A stretch of 64,000 nucleotides of DNA from Rubrivivax sp. (GTDB lineage Bacteria > Pseudomonadota > Gammaproteobacteria > Burkholderiales > Burkholderiaceae_C): contig JAIYCR010000010.1 of the NCBI GenBank assembly GCA_027487905.1, positions 62,001 through 126,000 on the forward strand, in the 5' to 3' direction. A program made the position numbers and the translations under genes. Below the pieces are notes generated by a model. That model did not search any database. It was not told the origin of the DNA and saw only the letters and a list, made by a program, of their open reading frames with translations. Shown here one piece after another: positions 8,059 to 17,445 of the stretch; within the stretch, counting starts at the first letter, position 1; every line of letters begins with the position of its first letter.

Positions 8059-8849
8059 GCCCGACGCCACGCGACGCGGGCCGCGCGCAGGCCTGGCTCG
8101 TCGCCCTGGGCCTGGCCGTCTTCGTGGGCCTGAGCTTCTGGAGCCTCGACCTGCAGTGGGCGGCCTTCTTCTCGCCCGAGGCCGGCGCCAGCATGGGCCG
8201 CTTCTTCGGCGAGTTCTTCCCGCCCGACCTGTCGCCCGCCTTCTGGCCCCGCGTGCTGCGGGCCGCCGGCGAAACCCTGGCAATGTCGGCCCTGGGCACG
8301 CTGCTGGCGGCGGTGGCCGGGCTGCTGCTGGCGCTGCCCGCAAGCCGGCTGCATGCGGGCGACCGCGCCTTGCTGCGGGTGCCGGCGCGCTGGCTGCTGA
8401 ACGCGCTGCGCTCGATTCCCGAACTGGTCTGGGCCGCCTTGCTGCTCATCAGCGCGGGCCTGGGCCCGCTGGCCGGCACGCTGGCGCTGGCGCTGCACAC
8501 CACCGGCGTGCTCGGGCGCCTGTTTGCCGAATCGCTGGAGAACGCGCCGGCCGGCCCGGCCGAGGCGCTGCGGGTCCATGGCGTGCCCGAAGGCCGGGTG
8601 CTGCTGTACGCGACGCTGCCGCAGGTGCTGCCGCAGCTGGCCAGCTACACCCTGTACCGCTGGGAGAACAACATCCGCGCCGCCTCGGTGCTGGGCGTGG
8701 TGGGCGCCGGCGGGCTGGGCCAGATGCTCAGCTTCCACATGGGCCTGTTCCAGATGGGCAAGACGGCCACCATCCTGGGCGCGATGCTGCTGCTGGTGGC
8801 GGTGGTGGACAGCCTGAGCTACGCGGCCCGACGGGGGCTGACGCGCTGA
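8055..8849 (+). CDS. ABC transporter permease 2 (PhnE-like)
   Basis: This 264-aa protein is collinear with permease 1 (shared SIPELVWA, YTLYRWENNIRAASVLGVVG and GAGGLGQ) and is probably its heterodimer partner, instead of the single homodimeric PhnE of many phosphonate systems. It starts in an ATGA overlap and ends the operon. A hairpin follows at 8907-8938. Confidence 0.88.
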   Translation: MSPTPRDAGRAQAWLVALGLAVFVGLSFWSLDLQWAAFFSPEAGASMGRFFGEFFPPDLSPAFWPRVLRAAGETLAMSALGTLLAAVAGLLLALPASRLHAGDRALLRVPARWLLNALRSIPELVWAALLLISAGLGPLAGTLALALHTTGVLGRLFAESLENAPAGPAEALRVHGVPEGRVLLYATLPQVLPQLASYTLYRWENNIRAASVLGVVGAGGLGQMLSFHMGLFQMGKTATILGAMLLLVAVVDSLSYAARRGLTR

Positions 8850-8906
8850 ACGGGCTGCGGGCAGCACGCAATGCCGCCCCGCGCCGACACCGACGCCCCA
8901 TGACAA

Positions 8907-8938
8907 ACGGCCAGCTTCCCCCGGGGAAGACTGGCCGT
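8907..8938 (-). terminator. Hairpin between convergent transporter and gltA, terminator of gltA
   Basis: ACGGCCAG (8907-8914) pairs with CTGGCCGT (8931-8938), and the inner CTTCCC/GGGAAG arms extend the stem to about 14 bp with a tiny loop. Read on the minus strand the stem is followed by a T-containing stretch (TTTGTC), which suits gltA. On the plus strand there is no T-run, so termination of the transporter operon would be weaker. Confidence 0.7.
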
Positions 8939-8983
8939 CGATGCCGCCAGCCCCGGCGGGGCAGGCGGGCGCAGCGTCGTGAT

Positions 8984-10294
8984 TCAGCGCTGCGCGATGG
9001 GCAGCACGTCGCGCTTGATCGAGCCGTTGAAGAGCTGGCGCGGACGGCCGATCTTGTACTCCGGGTCGCCGATCATCTCGTTGAGCTGGGCGATCCAGCC
9101 CACCGTGCGGGCGAGCGCGAAGATGGCGGTGAACAGGCTCACCGGGATGCCGATGGCGCGCTGCACGATGCCGGAGTAGAAATCGACGTTCGGGTAGAGC
9201 TTGCGGGAGACGAAGTAGTCGTCTTCCAGCGCGATCTTCTCCAGCGCCATGGCCAGCTTGAACAGCGGGTCGTTGTGCAGGCCCAGCGCGTTGAGCACCT
9301 CGTGGCAGGTCTCGCGCATCAGCTTGGCGCGCGGGTCGTAGTTCTTGTAGACCCGGTGGCCGAAACCCATCAGCTTGACGTTGGAGTTCTTGTCCTTCAC
9401 CTGCTTGATGAACTCGCCGATCTTCTCGACGCCGCCCTGGCGCTGGATGTCCTCGAGCATGTTCAGCGCCGCCTCGTTGGCGCCGCCGTGGGCCGGGCCC
9501 CACAGGCAGGCCACGCCGGCCGCGATGGCCGCGAAGGGGTTGGTGCCCGATGAGCCGCACAGGCGGACGGTGGAGGTGGAGGCGTTCTGCTCGTGGTCGG
9601 CGTGCAGGATGAAGATGCGGTCCATCGCGCGCACCAGCACGTCGTTGGGCTCGTAGTCCTCGCACGGCGTGGCGAACATCATCCGCATGAAGTTCGCCGA
9701 ATAGCCCAGCGAGTTCTTCGGGTAGATGAAGGGCTGGCCGATGCCGTACTTGTAGGCCATGGCCACGAGCGTGGGCATCTTGGCGATCAGGCGGATGGCC
9801 GCGATCTCGCGGTGCTGCGCGTTGTTGATGTCGGTGCTGTCGTGATAGAAGGCCGACAGCGCTCCCACCAGGCCGGTCATCACCGCCATCGGGTGGGCGT
9901 CGCGGCGGAAGCCGCGCAGGAAGAACTGCATCTGCTCGTTGACCATCGTGTGATTGGTCACGAGCTTGACGAAGCTCGTCTTCTTCGGCTCGTCCGGCAG
10001 CTCTCCGTACAGCAGCAGGTGGCAGGTCTCGAGGAAGTCGCACTGCGTGGCCAGCTGCTCGATGGGGTAGCCGCGGTAGAGCAGCTCGCCCTTGTCACCG
10101 TCGATGTAGGTGATCTTGGAATTGCACGACGCCGTGGACAGGAAGCCCGGGTCGTAGGTGAACTTGCCCGTCTGGCCGTAGAGCTTGCGGATGTCGATGA
10201 CGTCCGGGCCGATGGTGCCCTTGTAGATGGGCAGCTCCATGCTCGGGCTGCCGTCCGAGAACGACAGCGTGGCTTTGACTTCGGATGGCGTCAT
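8984..10294 (-). CDS. gltA: Citrate synthase (type II)
   Basis: The 436-aa protein matches the usual length of bacterial hexameric citrate synthase. The catalytic triad regions are present: GPAHGGAN (first His), [15 protein letters not shown] (second His) and VDFYSGIV (Asp). It condenses oxaloacetate with acetyl-CoA and is normally inhibited by NADH in this type. The start has a good ribosome-binding site (AAGGAG, about 6 bp upstream of the ATG). It lies 10 bp after sdhE and closes the GntR-sdhCDAB-sdhE-gltA series. Confidence 0.97.
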   Translation of the reverse strand: MTPSEVKATLSFSDGSPSMELPIYKGTIGPDVIDIRKLYGQTGKFTYDPGFLSTASCNSKITYIDGDKGELLYRGYPIEQLATQCDFLETCHLLLYGELPDEPKKTSFVKLVTNHTMVNEQMQFFLRGFRRDAHPMAVMTGLVGALSAFYHDSTDINNAQHREIAAIRLIAKMPTLVAMAYKYGIGQPFIYPKNSLGYSANFMRMMFATPCEDYEPNDVLVRAMDRIFILHADHEQNASTSTVRLCGSSGTNPFAAIAAGVACLWGPAHGGANEAALNMLEDIQRQGGVEKIGEFIKQVKDKNSNVKLMGFGHRVYKNYDPRAKLMRETCHEVLNALGLHNDPLFKLAMALEKIALEDDYFVSRKLYPNVDFYSGIVQRAIGIPVSLFTAIFALARTVGWIAQLNEMIGDPEYKIGRPRQLFNGSIKRDVLPIAQR

Positions 10295-10304
10295 GGGCGC
10301 TCCT

Positions 10305-10607
10305 TCAGGGGGTTTCGTTCGTAGGAAGGGAAACGGGGCTCGGCAGCGGTGCGCGGATCAGGGCCAGCAGGGCGTGCACATCGGGGCGGTCAAGTTCGTC
10401 GGACGGTTCGGTGCGGCGCAGGAAGAGGTCGAGCAGGTCGTTGTCGGCCAGGGCCATCAGGGCCTCGAGCGCCAACGCCTGCCGCTGGGTGAGTGCGCTG
10501 CCGTGGCGGGCGAAGAAACGCTCGACGAAGAGATCGTTCTCGAGCAGGCCGCGCCGGCAGCGCCACTGCAGGCGACCGAGCGCTCGGGGGTCCATCGGAC
10601 TGTCCAT
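10305..10607 (-). CDS. sdhE: FAD assembly factor SdhE
   Basis: This 100-aa protein contains the [14 protein letters not shown] region equivalent to the RGxxE motif of SdhE/YgfY. That motif helps attach FAD covalently to the flavoprotein subunit SdhA. The position between sdhB and gltA is typical of betaproteobacteria. The proline-rich C-terminal 15 residues are not conserved in the family. Confidence 0.92.
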   Translation of the reverse strand: MDSPMDPRALGRLQWRCRRGLLENDLFVERFFARHGSALTQRQALALEALMALADNDLLDLFLRRTEPSDELDRPDVHALLALIRAPLPSPVSLPTNETP

Positions 10608-10665
10608 GGGCGTGCTTGCAAGGGGCTGAACGCGGCGCGGCCCGCAGGCCGCTGCACCGCGGTGC

Positions 10666-11370
10666 TCAGACCGCGCGTCGGACCATCAGCTCCTTGATCT
10701 TGCCGATGGCCTTGGTCGGGTTCAGGCCCTTGGGGCACACGTCCACGCAGTTCATGATGGTGTGGCAGCGGAAGAGCCGGTACGGGTCTTCCAGGTTGTC
10801 CAGGCGTTCGGCCGTGCCCTGGTCGCGGCTGTCGGCGATGAAGCGGTAGGCCTGCAGCAGGCCGGCCGGGCCGACGAACTTGTCCGGGTTCCACCAGAAG
10901 CTCGGGCAGCTGGTGGAGCAGCTCGCGCACAGGATGCACTCGTACAGGCCGTTGAGCTCGTCGCGTTCCTCGGGCGACTGCAGGCGCTCCTTTTCGGGCG
11001 GCTGCGTCTCGTTGACGAGGTAGGGCTTGATCGAGTGGTACTGCTTGAAGAACTGCGTCATGTCCACGATCAGGTCGCGGATGACCGGCAGGCCCGGCAG
11101 CGGCTTGAGCACGATGGTGCCCGGCAGCGTGCGCATGTTGGTCAGGCAGGCCAGACCATTCTTGCCGTTGATGTTCATCGCGTCCGAGCCGCAGACGCCT
11201 TCGCGGCAGGAGCGGCGGAAGCTCAGCGTCGGGTCGACCTGCTTCAACTTGTTCAGCGCGTCGAGCAGCATGCGCTCGCTGCCGTCGAGTTCGACCTCGA
11301 TCGTCTGCATGCGCGGCTTGGCATCGGTGTCGGGGTCGTAGCGGTAGATCTGGAAAGCACGCTTGGTCAT
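10666..11370 (-). CDS. sdhB: Succinate dehydrogenase iron-sulfur subunit
   Basis: This 234-aa protein has an N-terminal ferredoxin domain with the [2Fe-2S] cysteines in CREGVCGSDAMNINGKNGLAC. The C-terminal domain carries CILCASCSTSCP and CHTIMNCVDVCPKG, which hold the [4Fe-4S] and [3Fe-4S] clusters. It passes electrons from SdhA to ubiquinone at SdhCD. It lies 72 bp after sdhA. Confidence 0.97.
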   Translation of the reverse strand: MTKRAFQIYRYDPDTDAKPRMQTIEVELDGSERMLLDALNKLKQVDPTLSFRRSCREGVCGSDAMNINGKNGLACLTNMRTLPGTIVLKPLPGLPVIRDLIVDMTQFFKQYHSIKPYLVNETQPPEKERLQSPEERDELNGLYECILCASCSTSCPSFWWNPDKFVGPAGLLQAYRFIADSRDQGTAERLDNLEDPYRLFRCHTIMNCVDVCPKGLNPTKAIGKIKELMVRRAV

Positions 11371-11442
11371 GAACTTCGCTCCAGGGGTGCGGTTCGTCGG
11401 GTTCGGTGCGGCGGGATGGCCGGGGGAATCAGCAGGGGCGGA

Positions 11443-13245
11443 TCAGAAGCTGCGGACCTTGGGCGGAATCGATTCGGCCGTCAGCGGCTTGAGGTTGACC
11501 GGCTTGTAGTCCAGGCGGTCGCCGTCGGAGTACCACAGGGTGTGCTTCATCCACACGGCATCGTTGCGGCCGTTCGGATGCTCGGGCGTGTCCGCATAGT
11601 CGTCCACCGAATGGGCGCCGCGGCTTTCCTTGCGGGCGGCGGCCGACACGATGGTCGAGCGGGCCGACTCGATCAGGTTCTCCACCTCCAGCGCCTCGAT
11701 TCGGGCGGTGTTGAACACCTTGCTCTTGTCGGCCAGGTGGATGTTCTTCACCCGTTCGGCGATCTGGCCGATCTTGGCCACGCCCTGGTCCATCGAGGCC
11801 TGGGTGCGGAACACGCCGGCGTGCTGCTGCATGTCGCGGCGCAGGTCGTTGGCCACCACCTGCGCGTACTCGCCCGAGGTGCTCGACTCCAGCCGGTTCA
11901 GGCGCGACAGGGTGTAGTCGGCCGCGTCGGCCGGCAGCGGCTTGTTGGACTTGGTCTTCAGCGCCGAGTCGACGATGTGGTTGCCCGCCGCGCGGCCGAA
12001 CACCAGCAGGTCGAGCAGCGAGTTGGTGCCCAGCCGGTTGGCGCCGTGCACGCTCACGCAGGCGCATTCGCCCACGGCATACAGGCCGCCGACGATGCTG
12101 TTGGGGTTGCCGTTCTTCGGCACCACCACCTGCCCGTGGATGTTGGTCGGGATGCCGCCCATCTGGTAGTGGATGGTGGGCACCACCGGGATCGGCTCCT
12201 TGGTGATGTCCACGTTGGCGAAGTTGTGGCCGATCTCGAACACCGAGGGCAGCCGCTTCATGATGGTCTCGGCGCCCAGGTGGGTCATGTCGAGCACCAC
12301 GTAGTCCTTGTTCGGACCGCAGCCCCGCCCTTCCTTGATCTCCTGGTCCATGCAGCGGGAGATGAAGTCGCGCGGCGCGAGGTCCTTCAGCGTGGGCGCA
12401 TAGCGCTCCATGAAGCGCTCGCCGTTGCTGTTGCGCAGGATGGCGCCCTCGCCTCGGCAGCCTTCGGTGAGCAGCACGCCCGCGCCGGCCACGCCGGTCG
12501 GGTGGAACTGCCAGAACTCCATGTCCTCCAGCGGAATGCCCGCCCGTGCGGCCATGCCCAGGCCGTCGCCGGTGTTGATGAAGGCGTTGGTGGAGGCCGC
12601 GAAGATACGGCCGGCGCCGCCGGTGGCCAGCAGCGTGGTCTTGGCCTCCAGGATGTGGACGTCGCCGGTTTCCATCTCGATGGCGGTCACGCCCACCACG
12701 TCGCCTTCGGCGTCACGCACCAGGTCGAGCGCCATCCATTCGACGAAGAAGTTGGTGCGGGCCTTCACGTTCTGCTGGTAGAGCGTGTGCAGCATCGCGT
12801 GGCCGGTGCGGTCGGCTGCGGCGCAGGCGCGCTGCACCGGCTTCTCGCCGTAGTTGGCGGTGTGGCCGCCGAAGGGGCGCTGGTAGATGGTGCCGTCCGG
12901 GTTGCGGTCGAAGGGCATGCCGAAGTGCTCGAGCTCGTACACCACCTTCGGTGCCTCGCGGCACATGAACTCGATGGCGTCCTGGTCGCCCAGCCAGTCC
13001 GACCCCTTCACCGTGTCGAAGAAGTGGTAGTGCCAGTTGTCCTCGGACATGTTCCCCAGGCTCGCACCGATGCCGCCTTGCGCGGCCACCGTGTGCGAGC
13101 GGGTGGGGAAGACCTTGGACAGCACGGCCACGTTCAGGCCGGCGCGGGCGAGCTGCAGCGAGGCCCGCATGCCGGAGCCGCCGGCCCCGACGATCACCAC
13201 ATCGAACTTGCGCTTCGTGACAGCAGACGAGACAAACGACGACAT
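11443..13245 (-). CDS. sdhA: Succinate dehydrogenase flavoprotein subunit
   Basis: The 600-aa protein has the N-terminal FAD-binding GAGGSGMRASL motif and the FAD-linking histidine at residue 51 in RSHTVAAQGG. GRGCGPNKDYV and HYQMGGIPTN complete the dicarboxylate site. It oxidises succinate to fumarate on the cytoplasmic face of the membrane. ATG 13245 overlaps the sdhD stop by one base (TGATG), which argues against the longer upstream frame. Confidence 0.97.
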   Translation of the reverse strand: MSSFVSSAVTKRKFDVVIVGAGGSGMRASLQLARAGLNVAVLSKVFPTRSHTVAAQGGIGASLGNMSEDNWHYHFFDTVKGSDWLGDQDAIEFMCREAPKVVYELEHFGMPFDRNPDGTIYQRPFGGHTANYGEKPVQRACAAADRTGHAMLHTLYQQNVKARTNFFVEWMALDLVRDAEGDVVGVTAIEMETGDVHILEAKTTLLATGGAGRIFAASTNAFINTGDGLGMAARAGIPLEDMEFWQFHPTGVAGAGVLLTEGCRGEGAILRNSNGERFMERYAPTLKDLAPRDFISRCMDQEIKEGRGCGPNKDYVVLDMTHLGAETIMKRLPSVFEIGHNFANVDITKEPIPVVPTIHYQMGGIPTNIHGQVVVPKNGNPNSIVGGLYAVGECACVSVHGANRLGTNSLLDLLVFGRAAGNHIVDSALKTKSNKPLPADAADYTLSRLNRLESSTSGEYAQVVANDLRRDMQQHAGVFRTQASMDQGVAKIGQIAERVKNIHLADKSKVFNTARIEALEVENLIESARSTIVSAAARKESRGAHSVDDYADTPEHPNGRNDAVWMKHTLWYSDGDRLDYKPVNLKPLTAESIPPKVRSF

Positions 13246-13607
13246 CAGAGCCTCCACAGAACCTGGATCGACCACCCCGCGCAGCCCACGAGCCACGCCA
13301 GGGTGAACACCTGCAACACCAGCCGGACGGCCACCGGCTTCACGTAATCCATCCAGATGTCGCGCACGCCCACCCAGGCATGGATGGCCAGCGCGATGAT
13401 CACGATGAAGGTCAGCACCTTCATCCACTGGGTCGAGAAGATGCCGGCCCACTTGTCGTAGCCCATCTCGCCGGGCAGCAGCACCTGCACGATGAGGGCC
13501 AGGGTGAACAGCGCCATCAAAGCGGCGGTGACGCGCTGGCTGAGCCAGTCGCGCAAGCCGTAGTGCGCACCCACGACGATGCGCTTGGAACCGTAGTTCT
13601 GTGCCAT
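13245..13607 (-). CDS. sdhD: Succinate dehydrogenase membrane anchor subunit
   Basis: This 120-aa protein has three hydrophobic segments and the conserved RDWLSQRVTA stretch near the N-terminus. The haem-ligand region is ALAIHAWVGVRDIWMDYVKP. It binds haem b and ubiquinone together with SdhC. I place the start at ATG 13607, giving MAQNYGSKR, the usual N-terminus. The frame stays open to 13661, but that part looks non-coding. Confidence 0.93.
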   Translation of the reverse strand: MAQNYGSKRIVVGAHYGLRDWLSQRVTAALMALFTLALIVQVLLPGEMGYDKWAGIFSTQWMKVLTFIVIIALAIHAWVGVRDIWMDYVKPVAVRLVLQVFTLAWLVGCAGWSIQVLWRL

Positions 13608-13698
13608 GGAAGGAAACCTCGGATGCCCCGTCGGGGCGTTTAGCAAAGCCACCCGCGGCACGGGCCGGCGGGTGCGGACGGACGCGGGTGAAGGCGCC

Positions 13699-14133
13699 TC
13701 AGAAGAAAAGCCGCCAGCCCAGGGCCAGCGTCAGCAGCACGCTGGCGACCAGCGTGAACACCGCCGACGAGCGGCCGAAGGAGCCGGTGACCGCGTGGGT
13801 GGCATCCATCCACAGGTGGCGCATGCCGGCGATGAAGTGGTGCAGGTAGGCCCAGATCAGGGCCAGCGCCACCAGCTTGAAGAACCAGCCGGGCACGAAG
13901 CCTGCCCCGGCGCTGAACACGCTGGTGAAGCTGCCGTAGCTGATTTCCGAGGTGACGCTGGTGTCAAACATCCAGATGATGAAGGGCAGCAGCAGGAACA
14001 TCAGCGCACCGCTGACCCGGTGCAGGATGGACACGATGCCGGCTGCGGGAAGCCGGTAGGCGACGATCTGGGAGATGTGGATGTTTCGAAACTCGGGGCG
14101 ATGCGCTCTTGACTTCTCTGCTTGTGCTGCCAT
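13699..14133 (-). CDS. sdhC: Succinate dehydrogenase cytochrome b556 subunit
   Basis: This 144-aa protein shows the SdhC signature HRPEFRNIHISQIVAYRLP and SILHRVSGALMF, then two more membrane segments with HHFIAGMRHLWMD, which carries the haem-ligating histidine. GAGGAT about 7 bp upstream of the ATG is a good ribosome-binding site. It is the first structural gene of sdhCDAB, downstream of the GntR gene on the same strand. Confidence 0.95.
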   Translation of the reverse strand: MAAQAEKSRAHRPEFRNIHISQIVAYRLPAAGIVSILHRVSGALMFLLLPFIIWMFDTSVTSEISYGSFTSVFSAGAGFVPGWFFKLVALALIWAYLHHFIAGMRHLWMDATHAVTGSFGRSSAVFTLVASVLLTLALGWRLFF

Positions 14134-14214
14134 GCCGGATCCTCGTTGACTTCAGGTAAAGCCCAGGGAGTTTATTGCAACGCACCATGCTGACGAGGGA
14201 CGGACACCCTGGTG

Positions 14215-14228
14215 CGGACTGCAGTCCG
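14215..14228. promoter_or_regulatory. Perfect 14-bp palindrome upstream of sdhC
   Basis: CGGACTGCAGTCCG is a perfect palindrome located 58 bp after the GntR stop codon and about 80 bp before the sdhC start. It could be an operator or part of a weak terminator. No T-run follows on the minus strand. Its role is unknown. Confidence 0.35.
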
Positions 14229-14286
14229 TTCAGGTCGCCCACGTCCGCCGTGGTCGCGCCGCTTCAACCTGGGTGATGGTTTCGCA

Positions 14287-15066
14287 TCAGTTCAATTCGT
14301 TTCGGTAGTGGTGATGCCGGGTGTCGTAGAGACCCCGGCGCCATTCGACCGGGCGTTCGCCGTAGCTCAGCGACAGGCGCTCCACGCTCAGCAGCGGCGA
14401 GCCTTCGGCCACCTCCAGCCAGCGTGCGGCGACGGCTTCGGCGGCCACCGCCCGGATCTTCTCCTCGGCGCGGATCATGCGCACGCCGAATTCGGCCTCG
14501 AACAGCTGGTACATCGGCCCTTCGTAGCCGCTCAGGCGCTCGGCGGTCAGCCCCTTGAACGGACCACCCGGCAGCCAGATGTCGTCGAAGACCACCGGTC
14601 GGCCACGGAAGGACAGCAGCCGCTGCACCTGCACGACCATGTCGCCCGAGCGCAGCCCCAGTGCACGCGCCACCTCGGCGCTCGCGCGCACCCGGCGGCA
14701 GTCGATGAAACGGCGGGCCGCACCTGTGCGGCTGCCGTCGTCCGCGGTGAGCCGCAGGAAGCGGAACTGGATGTGCTGCTCGCCGTGGGTGGCCACGAAG
14801 GTGCCCTTGCCCTGGCGCCGCACCAGCAGGTTGTCGTCGGCGAGCGCGTCGATGGCCTTGCGCACGGTGCCCTGGCTGACCTTGAAGCGGGCGGCCAGGT
14901 CGACTTCGCTCGGGATGGCCTCGCCCGGGCGCCACTCGCCGGCCTGCAGGCTGCGGGTGAGCAGGGCCTGGATCTGACGGTACAGCGGGCTGAACGCAGG
15001 CGCAGCCTCGGCAACGTCGCGCAGGGCGGCGTCGGCGGCAGCGGCGGGTACGTTCGTCACGGGCAA
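14287..15066 (-). CDS. GntR-family regulator, HutC subfamily, of the TCA-cycle genes
   Basis: The 259-aa protein has an N-terminal winged helix-turn-helix at about residues 25-95 (AIPSEVDLAARFKVSQGTVR, then GKGTFVATH) and a UTRA ligand domain ending in SLSYGERPVEWRRGLYD. It is divergent from mdh and codirectional with sdhCDAB, a conserved arrangement in Burkholderiales, so it probably controls these genes in response to a TCA intermediate (inference). The 12-bp palindrome at 15101 is its likely operator. Confidence 0.88.
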   Translation of the reverse strand: MPVTNVPAAAADAALRDVAEAAPAFSPLYRQIQALLTRSLQAGEWRPGEAIPSEVDLAARFKVSQGTVRKAIDALADDNLLVRRQGKGTFVATHGEQHIQFRFLRLTADDGSRTGAARRFIDCRRVRASAEVARALGLRSGDMVVQVQRLLSFRGRPVVFDDIWLPGGPFKGLTAERLSGYEGPMYQLFEAEFGVRMIRAEEKIRAVAAEAVAARWLEVAEGSPLLSVERLSLSYGERPVEWRRGLYDTRHHHYRNELN

Positions 15067-15100
15067 AGCGCAGGGGCGGGGCGGGACAGCGGGGTACGAC

Positions 15101-15112
15101 TCTTATATAAGA
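15101..15112. promoter_or_regulatory. Perfect palindrome TCTTATATAAGA, candidate GntR operator overlapping a -10 region
   Basis: The 12-bp perfect palindrome lies 35 bp upstream of the GntR start and about 180 bp upstream of mdh. It is strikingly AT-rich for this genome. Its core contains a TATA-like -10 element, so bound protein would block transcription in one or both directions. Confidence 0.65.
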
Positions 15113-15290
15113 TACCAGAGGTTGGCCCCGCGCGTCGGGCGCGTGGCGTTCGACCCCGCCCCGCGGCGACAGGGTGCAGACAGGCTGCGCTGCCTACACT
15201 TCGGGGCTGGGTCGTGCGCACCGGTTCCGCAAGCCGGGCGCCCACGCCTTTCCCACTCTTTTCCTTCCTCCCGTCCTCCGGAGTCCCACC

Positions 15291-16277
15291 ATGAGCAAGA
15301 CCCCCGTTCGTGTCGCCGTCACCGGCGCCGCTGGCCAGATCGGCTATGCCCTGCTGTTTCGCATCGCCTCCGGCGAGATGCTCGGCAAGGACCAGCCGGT
15401 CATCCTGCAGCTGCTGGAGATTCCCGACGAGAAGGCCCAGAACGCGCTCAAGGGCGTGATGATGGAACTGGACGACTGCGCCTTCCCGCTGCTGGCCGGC
15501 ATGGAAGCGCACAGCGACCCGGTCTCCGCCTTCAAGGACACCGACTACGCGCTGCTGGTGGGTGCCCGCCCGCGCGGCCCGGGCATGGAGCGCGCCGACC
15601 TGCTGGCGGCCAACGCCCAGATCTTCACCGCCCAGGGCAAGGCGCTGGACGCGTCGGCCAGCCGCGACGTCAAGGTGCTGGTGGTGGGCAACCCGGCCAA
15701 CACCAACGCCTACATCGCGATGAAGAGCGCGCCGGGCCTGCCGCGCGAGAACTTCACCGCCATGCTGCGGCTGGACCACAACCGCGCGCTGAGCCAGATC
15801 GCCGCGAAGACCGGCAAGCCGGTGGCGGCCATCCGCAAGCTGGCGGTGTGGGGCAACCACAGCCCCACGATGTACGCCGACTACCGCTTCGCCACCATCG
15901 ACGGCACCTCGGTCAAGGACATGATCAACGACCAGGTCTGGAACGCCGACACCTTCCTGCCCACGGTGGGCAAGCGGGGCGCGGCCATCATCGCCGCGCG
16001 CGGCGTGTCCAGCGCCGCCAGCGCCGCCAATGCCGCCATCGACCACATGCGCGACTGGGCCCTGGGCACCGGCGGCGAATGGGTGACCATGGGCGTGCCC
16101 AGCAACGGCGAGTACGGCATCCCCAAGGATGTGATGTTCGGCTACCCCGTCACCTGCGAAGGCGGCCGCTACAAGATCGTCGAAGGCCTGCCCATCGACG
16201 CCTTCAGCCAGGGCTGCATCGACAAGACCCTGGCCGAACTCACCGGCGAGCAGGACGGCGTCAAGCACCTGCTCTGA
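15291..16277 (+). CDS. mdh: Malate dehydrogenase
   Basis: The 328-aa protein is the bacterial cytosolic-type NAD malate dehydrogenase: [20 protein letters not shown] binds [17 protein letters not shown] is the mobile loop with substrate arginines, and [11 protein letters not shown] carries the catalytic His. ATG 15291 has TCCGGAG about 8 bp upstream. Upstream in-frame codons lie in the regulatory region and were not used. It interconverts malate and oxaloacetate, feeding gltA. Confidence 0.96.
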   Translation: MSKTPVRVAVTGAAGQIGYALLFRIASGEMLGKDQPVILQLLEIPDEKAQNALKGVMMELDDCAFPLLAGMEAHSDPVSAFKDTDYALLVGARPRGPGMERADLLAANAQIFTAQGKALDASASRDVKVLVVGNPANTNAYIAMKSAPGLPRENFTAMLRLDHNRALSQIAAKTGKPVAAIRKLAVWGNHSPTMYADYRFATIDGTSVKDMINDQVWNADTFLPTVGKRGAAIIAARGVSSAASAANAAIDHMRDWALGTGGEWVTMGVPSNGEYGIPKDVMFGYPVTCEGGRYKIVEGLPIDAFSQGCIDKTLAELTGEQDGVKHLL

Positions 16278-16294
16278 CCAGCGTCCCGTCCGCG

Positions 16295-17320
16295 ATGGCC
16301 GAACCGGTCCCGCACCCGCGCGAGGCGCTGTTCGAACCCGGCGAGCCGGCTGCACTGCCGCTGCCGGTGTGCGACCACTACGCCGGGGTCGAGCCGCGCA
16401 TGCGCAAGGCGCTGGCGCTTCAGGCCGAGCTCGGCCCGATCTTCGACGTCACGCTGGACGCCGAGGACGGAGCGCCCGTGGGTGGCGAGACCGAACACGC
16501 CCACCTGATCGCCGAACTGGTGGCCAGCGCCGACAACCGCCACGGGCGCGTCGGCGCGCGGGTGCACCCGGTCGGCCACCCGGCCTTCGCTGCGGAAATC
16601 GACCTGCTGGTGCGCCGGTGCGGCCATCGCCTGGCCTACCTGATGGTGCCCAAGCCGGAGGGCCTGGCCGATGTGCAGCGGGCGGTCGACGAGATCGACC
16701 ACGCGGCCCGGGTGCACGGCATCGGGCGCGACATTCCGGTGCATGTGCTGGTGGAGACCCACGGCGCGCTGCGCGAGGTCGAGGCCATTGCCGCGCAGCC
16801 GCGGGTGGAGTCGCTCTCCTTCGGCCTGATGGATTTCGTCTCGGCCCACCGCGGCGCCATTCCCCAGTCGGCCATGGGGGTCGAAGGCCAGTTCGAGCAT
16901 CCGCTGGTGCGGCGCGCCAAGCTGGCCATCGCGGCGGCGGCGCACGGCTTCGGCAAGACGCCCTCGCATTGCGTGGTCACCGAGTTCCGCAACACCCGTG
17001 CACTGGCCGAAGCCGTCGCACGGGCAGCCGGCGAGTTCGGGTATACCCGCATGTGGAGCATCCACCCGGCCCAGGTGCCGGTCATCGTCGAAGGTTTCGC
17101 GCCGAGCGCGCGCGAGGTAGACCTTGCCAGTGAAGTGCTGCTGGACGCGTGGGCGGCCCGGTGGGCACCCATCTCGCACCGCGACACGCTGCACGACCGC
17201 GCGAGCTACCGCTACTTCTGGCACGTGCTGGACAAGGCCCACCGAACCGGCCAACCCTTGAGCGACGCCGTGCGCGACGCCTTCTTCTCCCCTGCGGCCT
17301 CCCGGCCGGCGTCGCCCTGA
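16295..17320 (+). CDS. HpcH/HpaI aldolase / CitE-like CoA-ester lyase
   Basis: The 341-aa protein has the TIM-barrel motifs of the CitE family: VTLDAEDGAPVG, LMVPKPEG, VHVLVETHGALREVE and SFGLMDFVSAHRG, with candidate Mg ligands Glu and Asp in the last two. CitE relatives cleave citryl-, malyl- or citramalyl-CoA. No citC, citD or citF is nearby, so citrate lyase itself is unlikely. It starts 17 bp after mdh and is probably cotranscribed with it. The exact substrate is unknown; a TCA-linked acyl-CoA is my inference. Confidence 0.8.
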   Translation: MAEPVPHPREALFEPGEPAALPLPVCDHYAGVEPRMRKALALQAELGPIFDVTLDAEDGAPVGGETEHAHLIAELVASADNRHGRVGARVHPVGHPAFAAEIDLLVRRCGHRLAYLMVPKPEGLADVQRAVDEIDHAARVHGIGRDIPVHVLVETHGALREVEAIAAQPRVESLSFGLMDFVSAHRGAIPQSAMGVEGQFEHPLVRRAKLAIAAAAHGFGKTPSHCVVTEFRNTRALAEAVARAAGEFGYTRMWSIHPAQVPVIVEGFAPSAREVDLASEVLLDAWAARWAPISHRDTLHDRASYRYFWHVLDKAHRTGQPLSDAVRDAFFSPAASRPASP

Positions 17321-17445
17321 GCGGCCCGTTCGGACCAGCGTGCGGACCGCACGAACATGCGGATGCAAATCCGCGCGTCTTTGGACACATCCGGCGCGGT
17401 GGCCGGACGGCAGAATCCACCCATCCTGACACCCCTGCGGAGTTG

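Noticed and set aside
5425-8849. Phosphonate or phosphite uptake system
   Set aside because: No phn, ptx or C-P lyase genes are present, and the context and sequence clade point to selenium. It is kept only as an alternative.
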